This document shows positions 22,277 to 33,452 of a stretch of 64,000 nt of DNA, piece after piece. This stretch comes from Agriotes lineatus (lineage: Eukaryota; Arthropoda; Insecta; Coleoptera; Elateridae). Each line of letters begins with the position of its first letter. Positions within the stretch are counted from its first letter, which is position 1. Location: positions 124,001 to 188,000 of the forward strand of contig CALNHX010000287.1 of NCBI GenBank assembly GCA_940337035.1. Reading direction: 5' to 3'. A program made the position numbers and the translations under genes. A model generated the notes under the pieces. That model was not told where the DNA came from. It saw nothing but the letters and a program-made list of their open reading frames with translations, and ran no database searches.

Positions 22277-23022
22277 CAGTGGTTCCCAAACTTTATTTGG
22301 TACGGAACCTTTCTACAATGTATAAAATTTCGCGGAACCCAACGATGAAAAAAAAATTATATATGATATATATAATTATCCTTTATTATGCTTTATTACA
22401 CATTTTTGTGCCCCACACATACGTGGGGCTTACAATATTTCTTCGTTTGTAAAAAAAATCAATGAGGGGCATGCTGTTGGTTGAATATCAGACAACTGAA
22501 TTATCATATCTGGTGCAGCATCCAATCTATTTCTGTACTTATTTTTCGTACTCACATACGCAGAAAATCCGGATTTGCAAAAATATGATGTCGTAAAGGG
22601 AATTAATTTACTGATTGCCTTCCTGGGTTCCTGGCTAAACAAAGATATTCATCAAAGATTTCACTCCAAAACAAATCCAACGGTACTTCTTGAAACTTAA
22701 CTTTGAGTTGTTCATCCGAAATTAGTTCTAGCAGCTGTTCGTATTCAATTGGCAGTAACTCTTTTGGTTTTTTAGTCGTATTGAAACGATTTTGCAGCCA
22801 CAAATAATCTTCACTATTATTCAGCAAAGTCGAAAAATATTCTAAAAAAGTTTCAGACAAAGTGCACAAATAGTTTTTATTTTTTAAACACATTCCAAAG
22901 TTGTGGAGTCAATGAGTCTGCGAATGTATTTGCGTTTCGGGGTTTCGGCGTTGGCGACGCGGAACCCTAAAATTTTTTCGTGGAACCCTAAGGTTCCGCG
23001 GAACCCACTTTGGGAATCGCTG
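22277..23022. mobile_element. hAT fragment in gypsy 1 with 8-bp duplication
   Basis: Ends CAGTGGTTCCCAAACTT and, in complement, CAGCGATTCCCAAAGT. Exact CATTAGGG copies lie at 22269-22276 and 23023-23030. The duplicate at 53259 onward has a single CATTAGGG and no insert, so it is a true empty site. The element is internally deleted (746 bp) but keeps the end of a transposase gene. Confidence 0.93.
22430..22893 (-). pseudogene. hAT transposase C-terminus (ZBED/SCAND3-like)
   Basis: Two overlapping minus frames (22603-22893, then 22430-22642) make one sequence with a frame change near 22625. Motifs are EVPLDLFWSEIFDEYLCLA, then PFTTSYFCKSGFSAYVSTKN and KYRNRLDAAPDMIIQLSD. This is the C-terminal dimerisation region of hAT transposases that gave rise to vertebrate ZBED5/SCAND3-type proteins. 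The catalytic N-terminal parts are missing, so it cannot act alone. Confidence 0.85.
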
Positions 23023-23281
23023 CATTAGGGTATCAGTTAATTAAACAATAAGTCATCGTTTGAAAAAATGCAAATAATCACATAATTAAATTAATAACGA
23101 AATAATCGATTCTCGCAGTGGTGAGTTCATCTTACATCTCCCTTTCTTTACATTAGAATATCAGTTAATTAAACAATAAGTCAACGTTTGACAAAAAATG
23201 CTAATAAGTAATTACCTACATAATTAAATTATAATAATAACTGAATAATCAATTCTCACAGCACATAATTTGCACATACTT

Positions 23282-23539
23282 TTAATTGCCCATGTTTTCA
23301 CTCACTGCTTCTTCACAATAACGTTTCGGTTTTCGTTTAGCTCTTTCACTCCGACGCGGTTGAGTTGCGCTTCTGCTTGAAGAGCTGGAAATACCGTTGG
23401 TCCTGTGTAACTGGGCAACCTTCAGCTCCGGTGGTGTGTTTGTTGGTTGTATGGGTACGTGTGATTCCTTTGGTGGTTGTACACAAAGAATCATTGAAAA
23501 TGAACAGAGCTGTGCAACCAATATTATGGCCCCATGCAA
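23282..23539 (-). pseudogene. Gypsy 1 pol C-terminal end
   Basis: 85 codons rich in Ser, Arg and Pro (SSSSSRSATQPRRSERAKRK), in the position of the integrase C-terminal tail. It lies 3' of the 23638-24018 frame on the minus strand and is separated from it by stops. The duplicate at 53516-53773 encodes the same peptide. Confidence 0.55.
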
Positions 23540-23637
23540 AATTACAGAAATATCGGGCTACTTTTATGAAACCGTGTGCATTAGATGAAGTACTTTTTGG
23601 ATAACACGGTTATAGTAGCCTTCCAAACACAAATGTT

Positions 23638-24018
23638 TCAAATGTGTAACATGTGTTGCGTAACCCTGTTCATTTTCAATGATCGTGTGTGTACATGTTC
23701 CTGGTTTGTATTAGTAGGTAATGGTTGAATATGTCTTCTATTCCTCCTTACTTCCCCATTCTCCGTTTCCACTGTGTAGGATCGTGGTTCTTCTGTCTGC
23801 GTCAACACCATCCCCTTTCGTCTCAAATCTTTTATCCATACCTGTTGTCCTTCCCCAATAGTTTCTAGTTCTCGGGTACCATGCCTTTTATCGTAGTACG
23901 GTTTTTGTTTGTTTCTTTGCTCAGACATAGACGTATGGGCTGAGGCATGATCAGGTAGCTTAGGCGTTAGCTTCTGCTCCGTGGTTGGTAATATTTCTCT
24001 AAGCGATCTGCCCATCAA
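23638..24018 (-). pseudogene. Gypsy 1 integrase C-terminal part
   Basis: Begins MMGRSLREILPTTEQKL and includes YYDKRHGTRELETIGEGQQV and PRSYTVETENGEVRRNRRH. This is the usual end of gypsy integrases after the catalytic core, with a 'G..V..d..' fold and a basic end. Between 24018 and 24170 the core continues in a different frame. Confidence 0.8.
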
Positions 24019-24169
24019 CAGCTGTGCTGGTGTGGGTCCACTCGTAAGGTAGTATTTCTGTATGCTAGGAGTCCCAGGTAGATGTCTTCGCTTTTCTTCA
24101 AGATGTTTTTCACCAGTTGAACTGCTCGTTCTGCCATACCATTTGACTGTGGATAACCTGGACTGCTAG

Positions 24170-26098
24170 TTACATGTTTAAAGTTGTATGCTTTGGCAAA
24201 CTCTCGAAACTCCAGGCTGTTGAACTGAGGGCCGTTATCTGTCGTACAATTCTGGATATTCCAAATCGTGCAAATATTCTCTTCATCTTGAGGATCACGT
24301 GTTTACTCTTAGTTTTTTGTAGGAAACATACCTCTGGGTATTTACTGTAAACGTCTTGAATGACTAGAAATACCTTGCTCTTTATTACAAATAAGTCGGC
24401 TGCTAGTTCCATCCACGGTAGTTTAGGTATTTGGATGGTAATCAATGGTTCGGTTTCGTTCTTCTTATTCTTTAAACAGGTCTCGCAGTTTTCCAATAAG
24501 TCTTCTATTTGTTTTCCTATGTTGGGCCACCATACCGTTTGTTTTGCTCTTGCCTTACAGCGATTTATGCCTTGGTGTCCTGCATGGATGTGTCGTAACA
24601 TCTCTTTGCGTAGATTAGTTGGCACAATTACTCTATCTTGGTAGAATAAAAGTTTTAAATGAAGCATTAAGTCTTGTCTGTATTTGTAGAATTGTAATAC
24701 TTGTTGATCACATTTATCCTTCGTTGGCCAGCCTTTTATTATATATTGTTGCAATGCTTTGAGTGCTTCGTCCTTTTTTTGAGCAGCCAGGATATCTTCA
24801 CTCGTTAGGCTGGTAATTTGGAAAATATCGGAGGTTATGCGGTCAACGTGGCTGACGCAATCCTTTTCTGAAATCACGTCCTTATCATGTTTACCGTATT
24901 GCAATGGAAATCTAGACAAGGTATCTGGGGTAAACAACTGCTTTCCAGGGATGTGCTCGATGGTGAAATCGAATCTTACCATTCGCATGCGAAATCTTTG
25001 TAGACGAATGGTTAGTTCATTTATGGGTTTCTCTTTCAGCAACGATAAGAGAGGTTTATGATCAGTTTGGACTATAAAGTGCTTTCCGATCAAGAATTTG
25101 TCCATTTTTTCGCATGTCCACACTATTCCGAGAGCTTCTTTTTCGATTTGGGCGTACTTTTGCTCTGTAGGACTTAAAGATTTTGAACAATATGCTACTG
25201 GATGCCAACTGTTGTCGCTTTGTTTTTGTTCCATCACCCCTCCAATACCGTAGGAAGAAGCATCTGCTAATATTCTTGTTTCCTTATTGGTATTGTACAT
25301 AGCGAGAACGGGAGCAGACGTGACTGTTATTTTTAGGTTTTCGAAGCATTTTTGGTGCGAGTTTGTCCACAAGAATGCATTCTTTATTTTAAGTAGTTTC
25401 CGTAGTTCTTTAGTCCTGTGTGCTGCGGCTGGTAAAAATTTTATAAGGTAGTTTACCATGCCTAAAAATTGTCGTACTTCGGATACGTTTTGCGGTGCAG
25501 GAAATTGCTTGATTGCAGTAACACGTTCTTCGTCTGGATGAATGCCCAATTCGCTAAAGATATGACCTAGGAATTTAATTTTATTTAGTGCAAAGGCACA
25601 CTTGTTTTTGTTTAATGTGATTCCTGCGTTCTGTAGTTTATTGAGTACTGCGTGTAGGTATTGGTCGTGTTTCTTTCGGTTTTCAGCAAATATGATAATA
25701 TCGTCTATATGTACTAATACTCCCGTTTGACTACCAATAATGTTATTCATGGCTTTTTGATATACCTCGGGAGCTGATGTTATACCGAAGGGTAAGCGAT
25801 TGTAGGCATACCTGCCGAATGGCGTTATGAAGGTTGTGTATTTTGATGATTTTTCTGTGAGTTCCAGTTGCCAAAACCCTGAGGATGCGTCCAATTTCGA
25901 GAAGATTTTAGCATTGCTCATCTTTGCTAGGGTTTCATCTACACATGGTAGTATCAATTTTTCGCGAAGAACATGCTTATTTAGTTCTGTAAAGTCAGTG
26001 CATATACGTATGGTCCCGTTTTTCTTTGAGACGACTACCATTGGTGCACACCATGCAGTTGGTTCACTTATTTCTGTGATTACGCCTTCCTCCGTCAT
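24170..26098 (-). pseudogene. Gypsy 1 RT, RNase H and integrase
   Basis: 642 codons open. RT catalytic motif is VHIDDIIIFAENR near residue 130 (His where Tyr is usual before IDD). RNase H begins ILADASSYGIGG near residue 280. Integrase zinc finger is HIHAGHQGINRC...CETCLKN near 505-545, then core Asp in LAADLFV. The frame breaks at the second core Asp near 24240; sequence after that reads on in another frame. The same break is in the copy at 54404-54730, so it predates the duplication. The enzyme set would copy and insert the element; as it stands it is dead. Confidence 0.93.
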
Positions 26099-26403
26099 TC
26101 GGTTTTGACCTTATCCATTAAAGGCAATGGTATTCTTCTTGGGGTGGAAATGGAAAATGGTTCAGCACCTTCTATTAATTGGATGTTATACTGTATGTTT
26201 TTAAATTTACCTATACCGGTAAATAAGTCTGCATATTTATCGATAATGTTAACTGTACTTTGTATTTCATTGTTATTGGTGACATCATCCACCCACTGGA
26301 TTAAGCCAAACCTATTTATAGCAAGCCGACCCAATAAATTTTCTTTGTTCTTCATGACATACATGGTAATTAAGTGATCCTTACCTTTCCAGTTTACCGG
26401 CAC
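26095..26403 (-). pseudogene. Gypsy 1 protease-RT junction segment
   Basis: 102 codons between the protease frame and the RT frame, including HLITMYVMKNKENLLGRLAI and STPRRIPLPLMDKVKTE. In-frame with gag-protease upstream across a TGA (26413-26415). It ends at a frame break just before the RT frame, within the short overlap at 26095-26098. Confidence 0.85.
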
Positions 26404-26412
26404 GTTAATAAT

Positions 26413-27534
26413 TCACAGGACATCAAGAGGTTGGTTACCTGGTCCATATAATCTGCTTGGTGGTTTCATTAGCTTCGGTTTATTTTCCATGGCCTTGTAC
26501 TGTCTGTAGGTTATAATGGTCTCATCTGCGCCTGTGTCGATCTTGAACGATACACTTTGTCCATTTATTTCAACTTCTATGTGCCATGGAGTATTTTCTC
26601 CACCGTTGACGTCGTTCACTTTCACTGTTTCTGCTATACCATACATGTCGTCATAATCTGATGAGGAGTCGCTGGTTTTGGAGTCGTTTTCTGTGTCAGT
26701 TCCTGAAATGTTATCTATCTCTCTAACCATTAGTTTAGTCTTGCATCTGTTAGCAAAATGGCCTTTCAGCGAATATTTTTTACATTTTAACTTTAATGCA
26801 GGGCAATCTGATAATTCGTGACTAGGTTTGGCACCACAGCGATTACATTGTGGATAATCGGAGGCATTCCTTTTAAATTTATCGCATTGCCCTTTTATTT
26901 TACTTTTATAATAATCGTTATTAATTCTATCGTATTTTTTATTTCTCTTAACTCTATTTATCTCACCTGACGTGCTGGAGGTTTCCCGAAGGTGTTTGTT
27001 TTCGAGTTTAACTCTTTCTTGCTGTAATATTTTATTCCTAGCGTCAGGCAATGTCAAATCGCTGGTCATTTGTAGCGACTCTGAGAGCTTTTTGTCTTGG
27101 ATACCGACTACCAGCCTATCTCGAATCAGCTCGTCTGTCATTGCTTCGTAGTTGCATGTTTTTGCTAGCTGTACGACGGCTGAAATAAATTCTTGTGCAG
27201 ACTCACCTTCTTTTTGTGTGCGAAGATTGAATTTTGCTCTTTCATACATTACGTTCGTCTTCTTAACGTAATGAGTATCCAGTAAGTCCTTGATTTTAGA
27301 GTAGCTTCCCCGATCGTCAGCTGTTGGATTCAATGTATCCAGGAGTTTGTCTACTTCACTTCCCATATGTATGAGGAGGCTATTGACTTGTATTGTTTCG
27401 GTCTGATTGTTTAACCCTGTCAACATTCTGTAGCGTTCGTACGTTGTAATCCAACTGGTCCAGTCACTAGCTTCAAATGTGAAGCGTTCCGGAGCTGGTA
27501 TTGTGTTAAATGTCGTGGGCGCTGTCGCTTGCAT
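26413..27534 (-). pseudogene. Gypsy 1 gag and protease
   Basis: 373 codons from ATG at 27534. A gag-like helical N-terminal region contains WTSWITTYERYRMLTGLN. A zinc-knuckle-like region with Cys and His (CNRCGAKPSHELSDCPALK, then CKKYSLKGHFANRC) is near residues 230-265. The protease has the active motif FKIDTGADETIITY near residue 335. It stops at TGA 26413-26415; the next codons in the same frame continue into the protease-RT junction, so this may be a nonsense mutation or a site of stop read-through. Confidence 0.9.
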
Positions 27535-27662
27535 TTGGGTAAATCACCGTTCCATTTCGTCGACTTTCTTCTTGAGATCGTCGTTTTGCCGTTTTAATTC
27601 GTCCATCTTATGCTTTGATTCGATTTTCAACAATGTGCTTTGTCAGGTTAGGTTCACTTTTT

Positions 27663-27680
27663 CGCGCACATCTGACACCA
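27663..27680 (-). promoter_or_regulatory. Primer binding site of gypsy 1
   Basis: In element orientation TGGTGTCAGATGTGCGCG directly follows the 5' LTR. TGG fits pairing with a tRNA CCA end. I have not assigned the tRNA. Confidence 0.7.
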
Positions 27681-27796
27681 TGTAAAGCAGGTAGACAACT
27701 CCTTTATTCTCTGTTAGATTTCATACATGAAGTTAGCTCACATTTCATGATAGTAACAAGTTCACATTCACATTATAAGGGTGAGTTCATCTTACA
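27681..27796 (-). repeat. 5' LTR of gypsy element 1 (116 bp)
   Basis: Near identical to 22138-22254 apart from one indel and a small number of base changes. Followed by ACTTT, the target duplication. Very short for a gypsy LTR. Confidence 0.93.
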
Positions 27797-27842
27797 ACTT
27801 TCAGCTTTAGAGCAGGGATATTATTTGCAGCTAAAGTTTCTT

Positions 27843-28084
27843 TTAAAAAATCAATAAAACGACATGAAAGACATTTGCCAGAATTTTTTCTTGATACAAC
27901 TTTAAAAACCTGTCTCTTTCAAATCGAATATCTGGTGCAGTTTTCGTTTTTAGACGTCGGTCTCTTTCAGCAGATTTTATTCTGTTTCTGATAATCGACA
28001 AGAAAACTTGCTTTTTTCCATAATTACGTACAATAAAATTAATATATCTAAAATCGCACCATACTGTTGAACAAGTTGCCATTT
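27843..28084 (-). pseudogene. N-terminal part of transposon B nuclease
   Basis: The frame has VWCDFRYINFIVRNYGKKQ and RDRFLKLYQEKILANVFHVV. A frame change at about 27845 gives RFIDFLKETLAANNIPALK, which leads directly to the gypsy insertion site. It continues on the other side of the gypsy with the DADRLIVTTAL motif. I do not recognise the N-terminal module by itself; the link to the nuclease is from order and adjacency. Confidence 0.55.
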
Positions 28085-28299
28085 GTTTTTATGTAATAAC
28101 TAATAACATTCCTCCGTCGGTCACAAACAGAAAAATCTTTTAATTCAGAAATATCTTTTGGAAATTGTACAAAGAGGTCGTAGAAATCACATTTTTAGAC
28201 GTTGGAATTTATATGTATTCGTATGTTATATTTAAATGTATTTAATCTATTTAAATTTGAGTTAATTTAACAATTTAGAATTTTATTTGTATACTAGCT

Positions 28300-28776
28300 G
28301 GCCCGGCAAACGTTGTTTTTCCCGAAAATAATTTGTCTCTGAAACCTCGTATCACCACTATAGAGTTTTAATTTTACGTCATGTCCATCGTCTTGGACTT
28401 AAAAATAAATGCCATTTTCGCAATCAACTTCCCAAAAAACCTCAATAACGACACACATATTGATTTTTAGGCTTATTTACCCCATTTCACTCCCTAAGGG
28501 GTAGCGGACCCGACAGACGTTGAAAAATGTTGGGGGTGGTAAGGGGTGACATTTTGGGGTTATATGTTCTGATATGTGAGAAATCTAAAAATCTAAAATT
28601 TAAAAAAAAAATCCTAGAACCCGATTGCAGCGCCACCTACCGGGTCCAATTGTGAATCTAAATCATCCAGGGACCCACTGAAATACACACACAAAATTTC
28701 ATCAAAATCGGTCAAGCCGTTTAGGAGGAGTTCAGTCACATACACACGTACAGAACAATTATATATATAAAGATAT
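28300..28776 (+). repeat. Dispersed LINE-tail-like repeat
   Basis: Begins around 'ctagctggcccggcaaacg' and ends 'attatatatataaagat' after 'aagccgtttaggaggag'. It shares internal sequence with 1-90 and its end with 4333-4606. It sits inside transposon B near its right inverted repeat. Non-coding. Confidence 0.6.
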
Positions 28777-30001
28777 TGTTTATTAAGTAATAATAATAAT
28801 AATCGTACACAATAAAAATTAACCTTTTAATGCTATATTTATAATTATTGTGTCCAAAATCCCTAGATATGAGGCAACGTGCGGAATTCAGAAATGAAGC
28901 TATTTTGCCGCTTTAAAGAAGTTATTTTTCATTTTTGATAAATTTTAACATAAAATTTGAAATCAGCGACCCACAAAACCCTATAATATAGCTAAGAACT
29001 AAAGGCCGAATAAAAAAATTACGCTTTTTCGCCATCTTGGATCCGCCATTTTTTATTTTAGTTGAGTTTTAATGTTAAATTCGTAATCAGCGACCCCAAA
29101 AAGCCCTAGACATCTAATAAAAATTAAAAAAGAAAAGAAAAAATTAGACCGTTGACGCCATTTTGTAGACGCCATTTTTGTTTTTAGACCAATTTTGAGG
29201 CCAAATTCGTAATCTGTGAACCCAAAAACCTTATGTTATTAAATGTCAGGCTATGGTTTAGATAAATAAAGAAGTTATAATTTTTTTTAATTAAGAATAT
29301 ATTAGAAAACACTTATTTGTTAATAACAATTGAAAAAATAAAAAGCACACCTTCTCACCTATGGGGAACTTTTCTATAGACTTTTTCCGAAATAATAAAA
29401 AAAAATGTTCAAAATCGGTTTTGAGTCAACGAAGTTAGAACTTTTTTCCTTTAGTAAATGGACTATAATACAATTATTCATTCTCAATTAAATTCAGTGA
29501 AATACCAATATTTTATTTTTTTAACGCAAGCCAAACTTTTTTTAATTTAATTAAAGTGCTTCGACTGCATGTGGTCATTAGCACTAATTTACAATTTGAT
29601 TACATTAAAAGTAGATACTATATTAAGAGTAAATTATAACAGACCAATCTTCTTTGTTCTTTCGAAATACTGTATGATGGATGCCAGATTTCTAAGTGCT
29701 TCCTCGGTAGATGCCGGGATTTGACACTGTCTTCTAATGTCTTCAAATTCTTTACATTGGAGAAGAATATGGTCAACGGTTAACGGAATATCACAAGAAA
29801 CACAGTGAGAGCGTTCGGTTTTTTCCAGGAGGTATGAATGAGTAAGCCTAGTGTGTCCAGTTATAAGTCTCGCTAGTTTTACTTGATGACGTCTGCAGCT
29901 GGCTTGACATATTACGTTGTAGATGTTGAGTATACTGATTCCATTAACAGATGTTCACTGATTTCGAATGTTGTCAGTCATACATCTTTTGAGGTATTTC
30001 T

Positions 30002-30475
30002 TTACGTCGTAATCAGTGGCTTTTGGTTGAAGTACATAACATCCTCGGATAATATAGCTTCCTTTGCGTACTTATCTGCTTGTTCGTTACTGACAGTTCC
30101 GGTATGTGATGGAACCCATAAGAATTTCACAATTTTCCTTGATTGGACAATGTTGGTAGTAACCAACTTCTGTATTTGCTGCACTAATGGTTCTTTTGAA
30201 TATACATTTTGGATAGCTTCTAAGGCACTTTTCTAATCGGAACATAAAACGTATTTACCGTCTGGTTGTCCTTGAATCCATTCTAGTGCTTTCAAAATAG
30301 CCAGCGTTTCAGCTGTAAAGATACTGTTGTACTTGCACATACGAACTTGAACATTTGTGTGGCCAGTTACAAAAGCTGCTCCTACCCCTTTGTCACTTTT
30401 TGATGTGTCGGTGTATATATAGGTATAGTGGGGGATTGGGAATTTTTGGCAAAGCCCTTTAAAATTATTACGCAT
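30002..30475 (-). pseudogene. LINE RNase H domain
   Basis: Two frames carry HYTYIYTDTSKSDKGVGAAF, FTAETLAILKALEWIQG and YVLCSD, then FLWVPSHTGTVSNEQADKYA. These are the four blocks with the catalytic Asp, Glu, Asp and the final His/Asp region of RNase H. The domain would remove LINE RNA after copying. A frame change separates the last block from the rest. Confidence 0.9.
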
Positions 30476-30792
30476 GATTTTATGGCAGGTTTTGTTTGTA
30501 GAGGAGGATTAAAAGAGATCAAATATGACGTGAGGAATGGAGTGTGTCCAAGGAGGTATATTTGAGAGAACTTTGCGATTGTTGTAGGGAATTGTAGATT
30601 AAGTTTCAATAGTATTTGTTGGAGCCTGTAGTGGAATGGTTTTGATAATTTAGGTTTCTGGTCGTATGCTGAATAAAAGTAATTTTTGAAAATTGCGTGA
30701 TACGCAGGATTTTGAGGGCAAGATGATATTGAAGCAGTGAAATTTATTGACAGTATTTTTCTTCGTTGTCTTAAGGTAGGTTCATTAGCGTT

Positions 30793-32283
30793 CTAAAGGA
30801 CTTTTGTTATAGGACTAGTTACGAAAGCACCTGTAGCTATTCTTATAGCAGTATTATGAATTATTTCGAGCGATTTTAGTCGATGCGATTTTGCTGAGGA
30901 ATATATTATTGATCCATAATCAAGCTGTGAACGGATTAATGTTCTATAAATCATAAGAAATGTTTGCGTATCTGCAAGTATTCCAAGTTTAGTTTTACAT
31001 TTGGTTTTTAGTTCTTCCAAGTGTGTAGACCAGGATAGTGTTTTATCGAAGGATAGGCCCAGAAGTTTGATATTATCATGGTACTTGATCTTTTGATTAT
31101 TTAATACCAGGTCCGGGTTCCCGATTGTTATGGCCCTTTTTCTAAAATGTATGGCTTTCGATTTTGAGGCGGAGAATTTATAACCTGTGTGTTTCGAGCA
31201 GTTTGCTAAGTTGTTGATTGTATGTTGGAGATGTTGTTGGACCGACGTCAAAACTTTCCCATGGCAGTATATCATAAGATCATCTGCAAATATACCGATG
31301 GCTATTGGTGGGCAAATGTTGTTTGCAATATCGTTTATCGCTACAAGAAACAGTGTTACACTAAGAACGGAACCTTGTGGTACTCCATTTTCCTGGATCA
31401 TGGTGGTAGAGTAATGCCCGTTATATCTTACTTTAAAGCATCTTACTTTGACAAAGTTATGGATGTAGTTAAGAATATTGCCGTCTAGTCCGAAATCCTT
31501 AACATTTGTATTACTTGATGTCTCCAAGTCATGTCAAATGCCTTCTCAAGGTCAAAACATACTGCAATCAGATTAGATTTGTTGGCAAATGAATCACATA
31601 TATCGCCTTCTAGACGTATTAACTGATCATACGTGGAATGATTTTGCCTGAAACCACTTTGATATTTTGAGAGGTTATTGTGTTCTAAAAACCTGCACAG
31701 TCTATAATTTACTATCCTTTCCATCAGTTTACATAGTGAAGAAGTGAGAGATATTGGTCGATAACTCAATGGGTTTGATTTTTCATTGCCCGGTTTATAA
31801 ACTGGTACCTATCACTATAGCTTCTTGCCAGTTACGAGGAAAACTGTAATTGTTCCACATTAAATTGTATAGCTGAAGTAATTTGGCGTTTGCTTTATCT
31901 GATAATTTTTGAAGGAATATAAATGGAATGTTATCAGGGCCCGGTGCTGAATTACGACACCTCTGCAAAGAAAATTTTAGTTCCCACATGCTTAGCTGTG
32001 CGTTAATTGGATTATTTGTGTCGTTATTAATACAAATGTTAGATGACTCTGCGACTTTCTTATATTCCATGAATTCTGGGTCGTAATTTTCGCTGCTGAA
32101 TGTGCTTGAAAATGTTGTAGCCAGAGTTTCAACAACTTCACTTACAGAAGTTACTGTAATATTATTACATGTAAGTGCATTTATTGTATGCGGGGAAGGA
32201 ATTCCTTTAATACTACGAATCTTTCTCCAAACTTCAGATATATTATTGTGTTCTTGTTTAATGACGTAACTTATGCTTTCCAC
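30793..32283 (-). pseudogene. LINE reverse transcriptase
   Basis: Spread over three frames (31795-32283, 31485-31769, 30793-31527). Motifs are RNSAPGPDNIPFIFLQ, YRPISLTSSLCKLMERIV, VCFDLEKAFDMTW, GVPQGSVLSVTLF and the catalytic GIFADDLMIYCHGK. At least two frame breaks lie in the middle. Substantial but dead copy. Confidence 0.92.
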
Positions 32284-32543
32284 GATTCTTTTTTACTTGT
32301 CTTAAGAACAAGTCTAGCTTTCGCTCTTAGCTTCTTAAAATATATTAAGTGTTCTAACGTAGGATACTTTTTGTATCTACGGAAGGCTCTTTTACATTCT
32401 TTGGTAGCTTTTGCGCACTGTTCATTCCACCAAGGTACAGGAGTATGTTGGTGATTAGCTGATGTTCTACTAATAGTCTCTTCAGCTGCTTCAGTTATAA
32501 TTTGGGAGAATTCAGCAATTCTATCGTCTATATTGTCTGTCAA
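32271..32543 (-). pseudogene. LINE linker after endonuclease
   Basis: 90 codons with VPWWNEQCAKATKECKRAFR and FKKLRAKARLVLKTSKKESW. The 'PWW...C' block with basic helices is a standard spacer between endonuclease and RT in this LINE group. Confidence 0.75.
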
Positions 32544-32714
32544 ATTTAGGTTGTCAATTTTAGAGTCAATTAAGTAAGAATATTGTTCCCAGTTAGCTTT
32601 GGAAAATTTCCACTTAGGTATAAAATTAGTATTTTGGCGAGAAACGTTTTCAAACTTGATTATGATGGGAAAGTGGTCACTATCGTAAAGATCTGGAAGT
32701 ACGTTCCACTTTAA

Positions 32715-33260
32715 TTATGGTGCTAGTTGGCTGGAGCATATGGAAAGATCGATGGCAGATAACGATCCAAACGAAAGTGACATGTGAGTCTGTGATCCGT
32801 CATTCAATAGCAATATGTTTAAGTCATCAAGTACTTTTTCAACTACTTTTCCTTTGGCGTTTGCAGTTGTGGAGCCCCAGCGAGTATTGTAGCTATTAAA
32901 ATCTCCTAAAATGATGTAAGGTGATGGCAGTTGTTGGATGAGGTTTAACAGTTCACTGTATTCAATTTTTTGGCTATTTGGTAGATAAATGCAACATATG
33001 GTTAATTGTTTAGGATGACTCACAGATATAGCGATAGCTTCAATGTTGGTATTAAGAGCAATGGGATTACTTGAAAGCGAGTTTTTTTTAATATATGGCA
33101 ACACTGCCGCTGGCAATATTAGTAGTACAGCGATTTTTGAAGTAAGAAGAGAATCCTTGAAGAGTTCCAGCATGATTGTATTTAAAATGTGTCTCTTGGA
33201 TACAAAACAAATCGGGTTTATGTTCTGACAATAACAGCTTGATGTTTTCCAAACGGGCAC
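32715..33260 (-). pseudogene. LINE endonuclease domain
   Basis: Includes ICCIYLPNSQK, PYIILGDFNSYNTRWGS (catalytic DFN block) and GSLSAIDLSICSSQLAP near the end. This is an APE-type endonuclease. The N-terminal start is poorly defined because stops interrupt around 33260-33300. Confidence 0.85.
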
Positions 33261-33452
33261 AGAACCCGTTTACGTTCCATTGAGCAATACTGAATTTAGT
33301 AAGTAGAATGCGTTGAGTGAGTGGAGCTTGCGTCGGAGTCAGCAGCAGAGCTATGTACTTGAGAAAGTTTATTTCTTATTCGGGTAAAGCGATTTTTTAT
33401 ACCTTTGTTTTTTAGATTTGGGTAAAGGTCGTTCATCATGTTAATTAACCCT

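Larger units (their letters stand above)
19313..24522. repeat. Segmental duplication, left copy
   Basis: This stretch reappears in the same orientation at 50300-54756 with few base changes over the parts compared. It includes a foldback, one end of the nuclease transposon, a LINE piece, one LTR and about 2 kb of a gypsy element. The only large difference is a 754-bp insertion here (hAT fragment plus its 8-bp duplication). The duplicate copies share flanking DNA outside the gypsy LTR, so duplication rather than independent insertion is the explanation. Confidence 0.9.
22138..27796 (-). mobile_element. Ty3/gypsy LTR retrotransposon 1 (nested, dead)
   Basis: Two 116-117-bp LTRs with a perfect ACTTT target duplication enclose, on the minus strand, gag, protease, reverse transcriptase, RNase H and integrase in the Ty3/gypsy order. 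Defects include an in-frame TGA at 26413-26415, a frame break near 26100 and one in the integrase near 24240. A hAT fragment sits in its 3' part. A second, partial copy is at 53127-54756. Confidence 0.93.
20165..29270 (-). mobile_element. Long-TIR transposon B with nuclease pseudogene, now nested
   Basis: Inverted terminal regions of roughly 350-400 bp lie at about 20165-20525 and 28885-29270. They share 'aacataagg', 'cagattacgaat', 'aaaacaaaatggcg' and 'aaaaaatggcggatccaa' type blocks. Between them on the minus strand are dispersed pieces of one gene: 27843-28084, 21860-22137, about 21150-21290 and 20612-20948. They encode a PIN/XPG-like nuclease domain and a Cys-rich tail. A gypsy element (22138-27796) and a LINE piece (21373-21850) interrupt it. 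The precise outer ends and target duplication could not be set. The relative at 47624-50231 is better preserved. Confidence 0.65.

Noticed and set aside
23365..23604. Plus-strand frames in gypsy 1 (also 53599-53838)
   Set aside because: Antisense shadows of the integrase tail. They are conserved between duplicates only because the DNA is duplicated.
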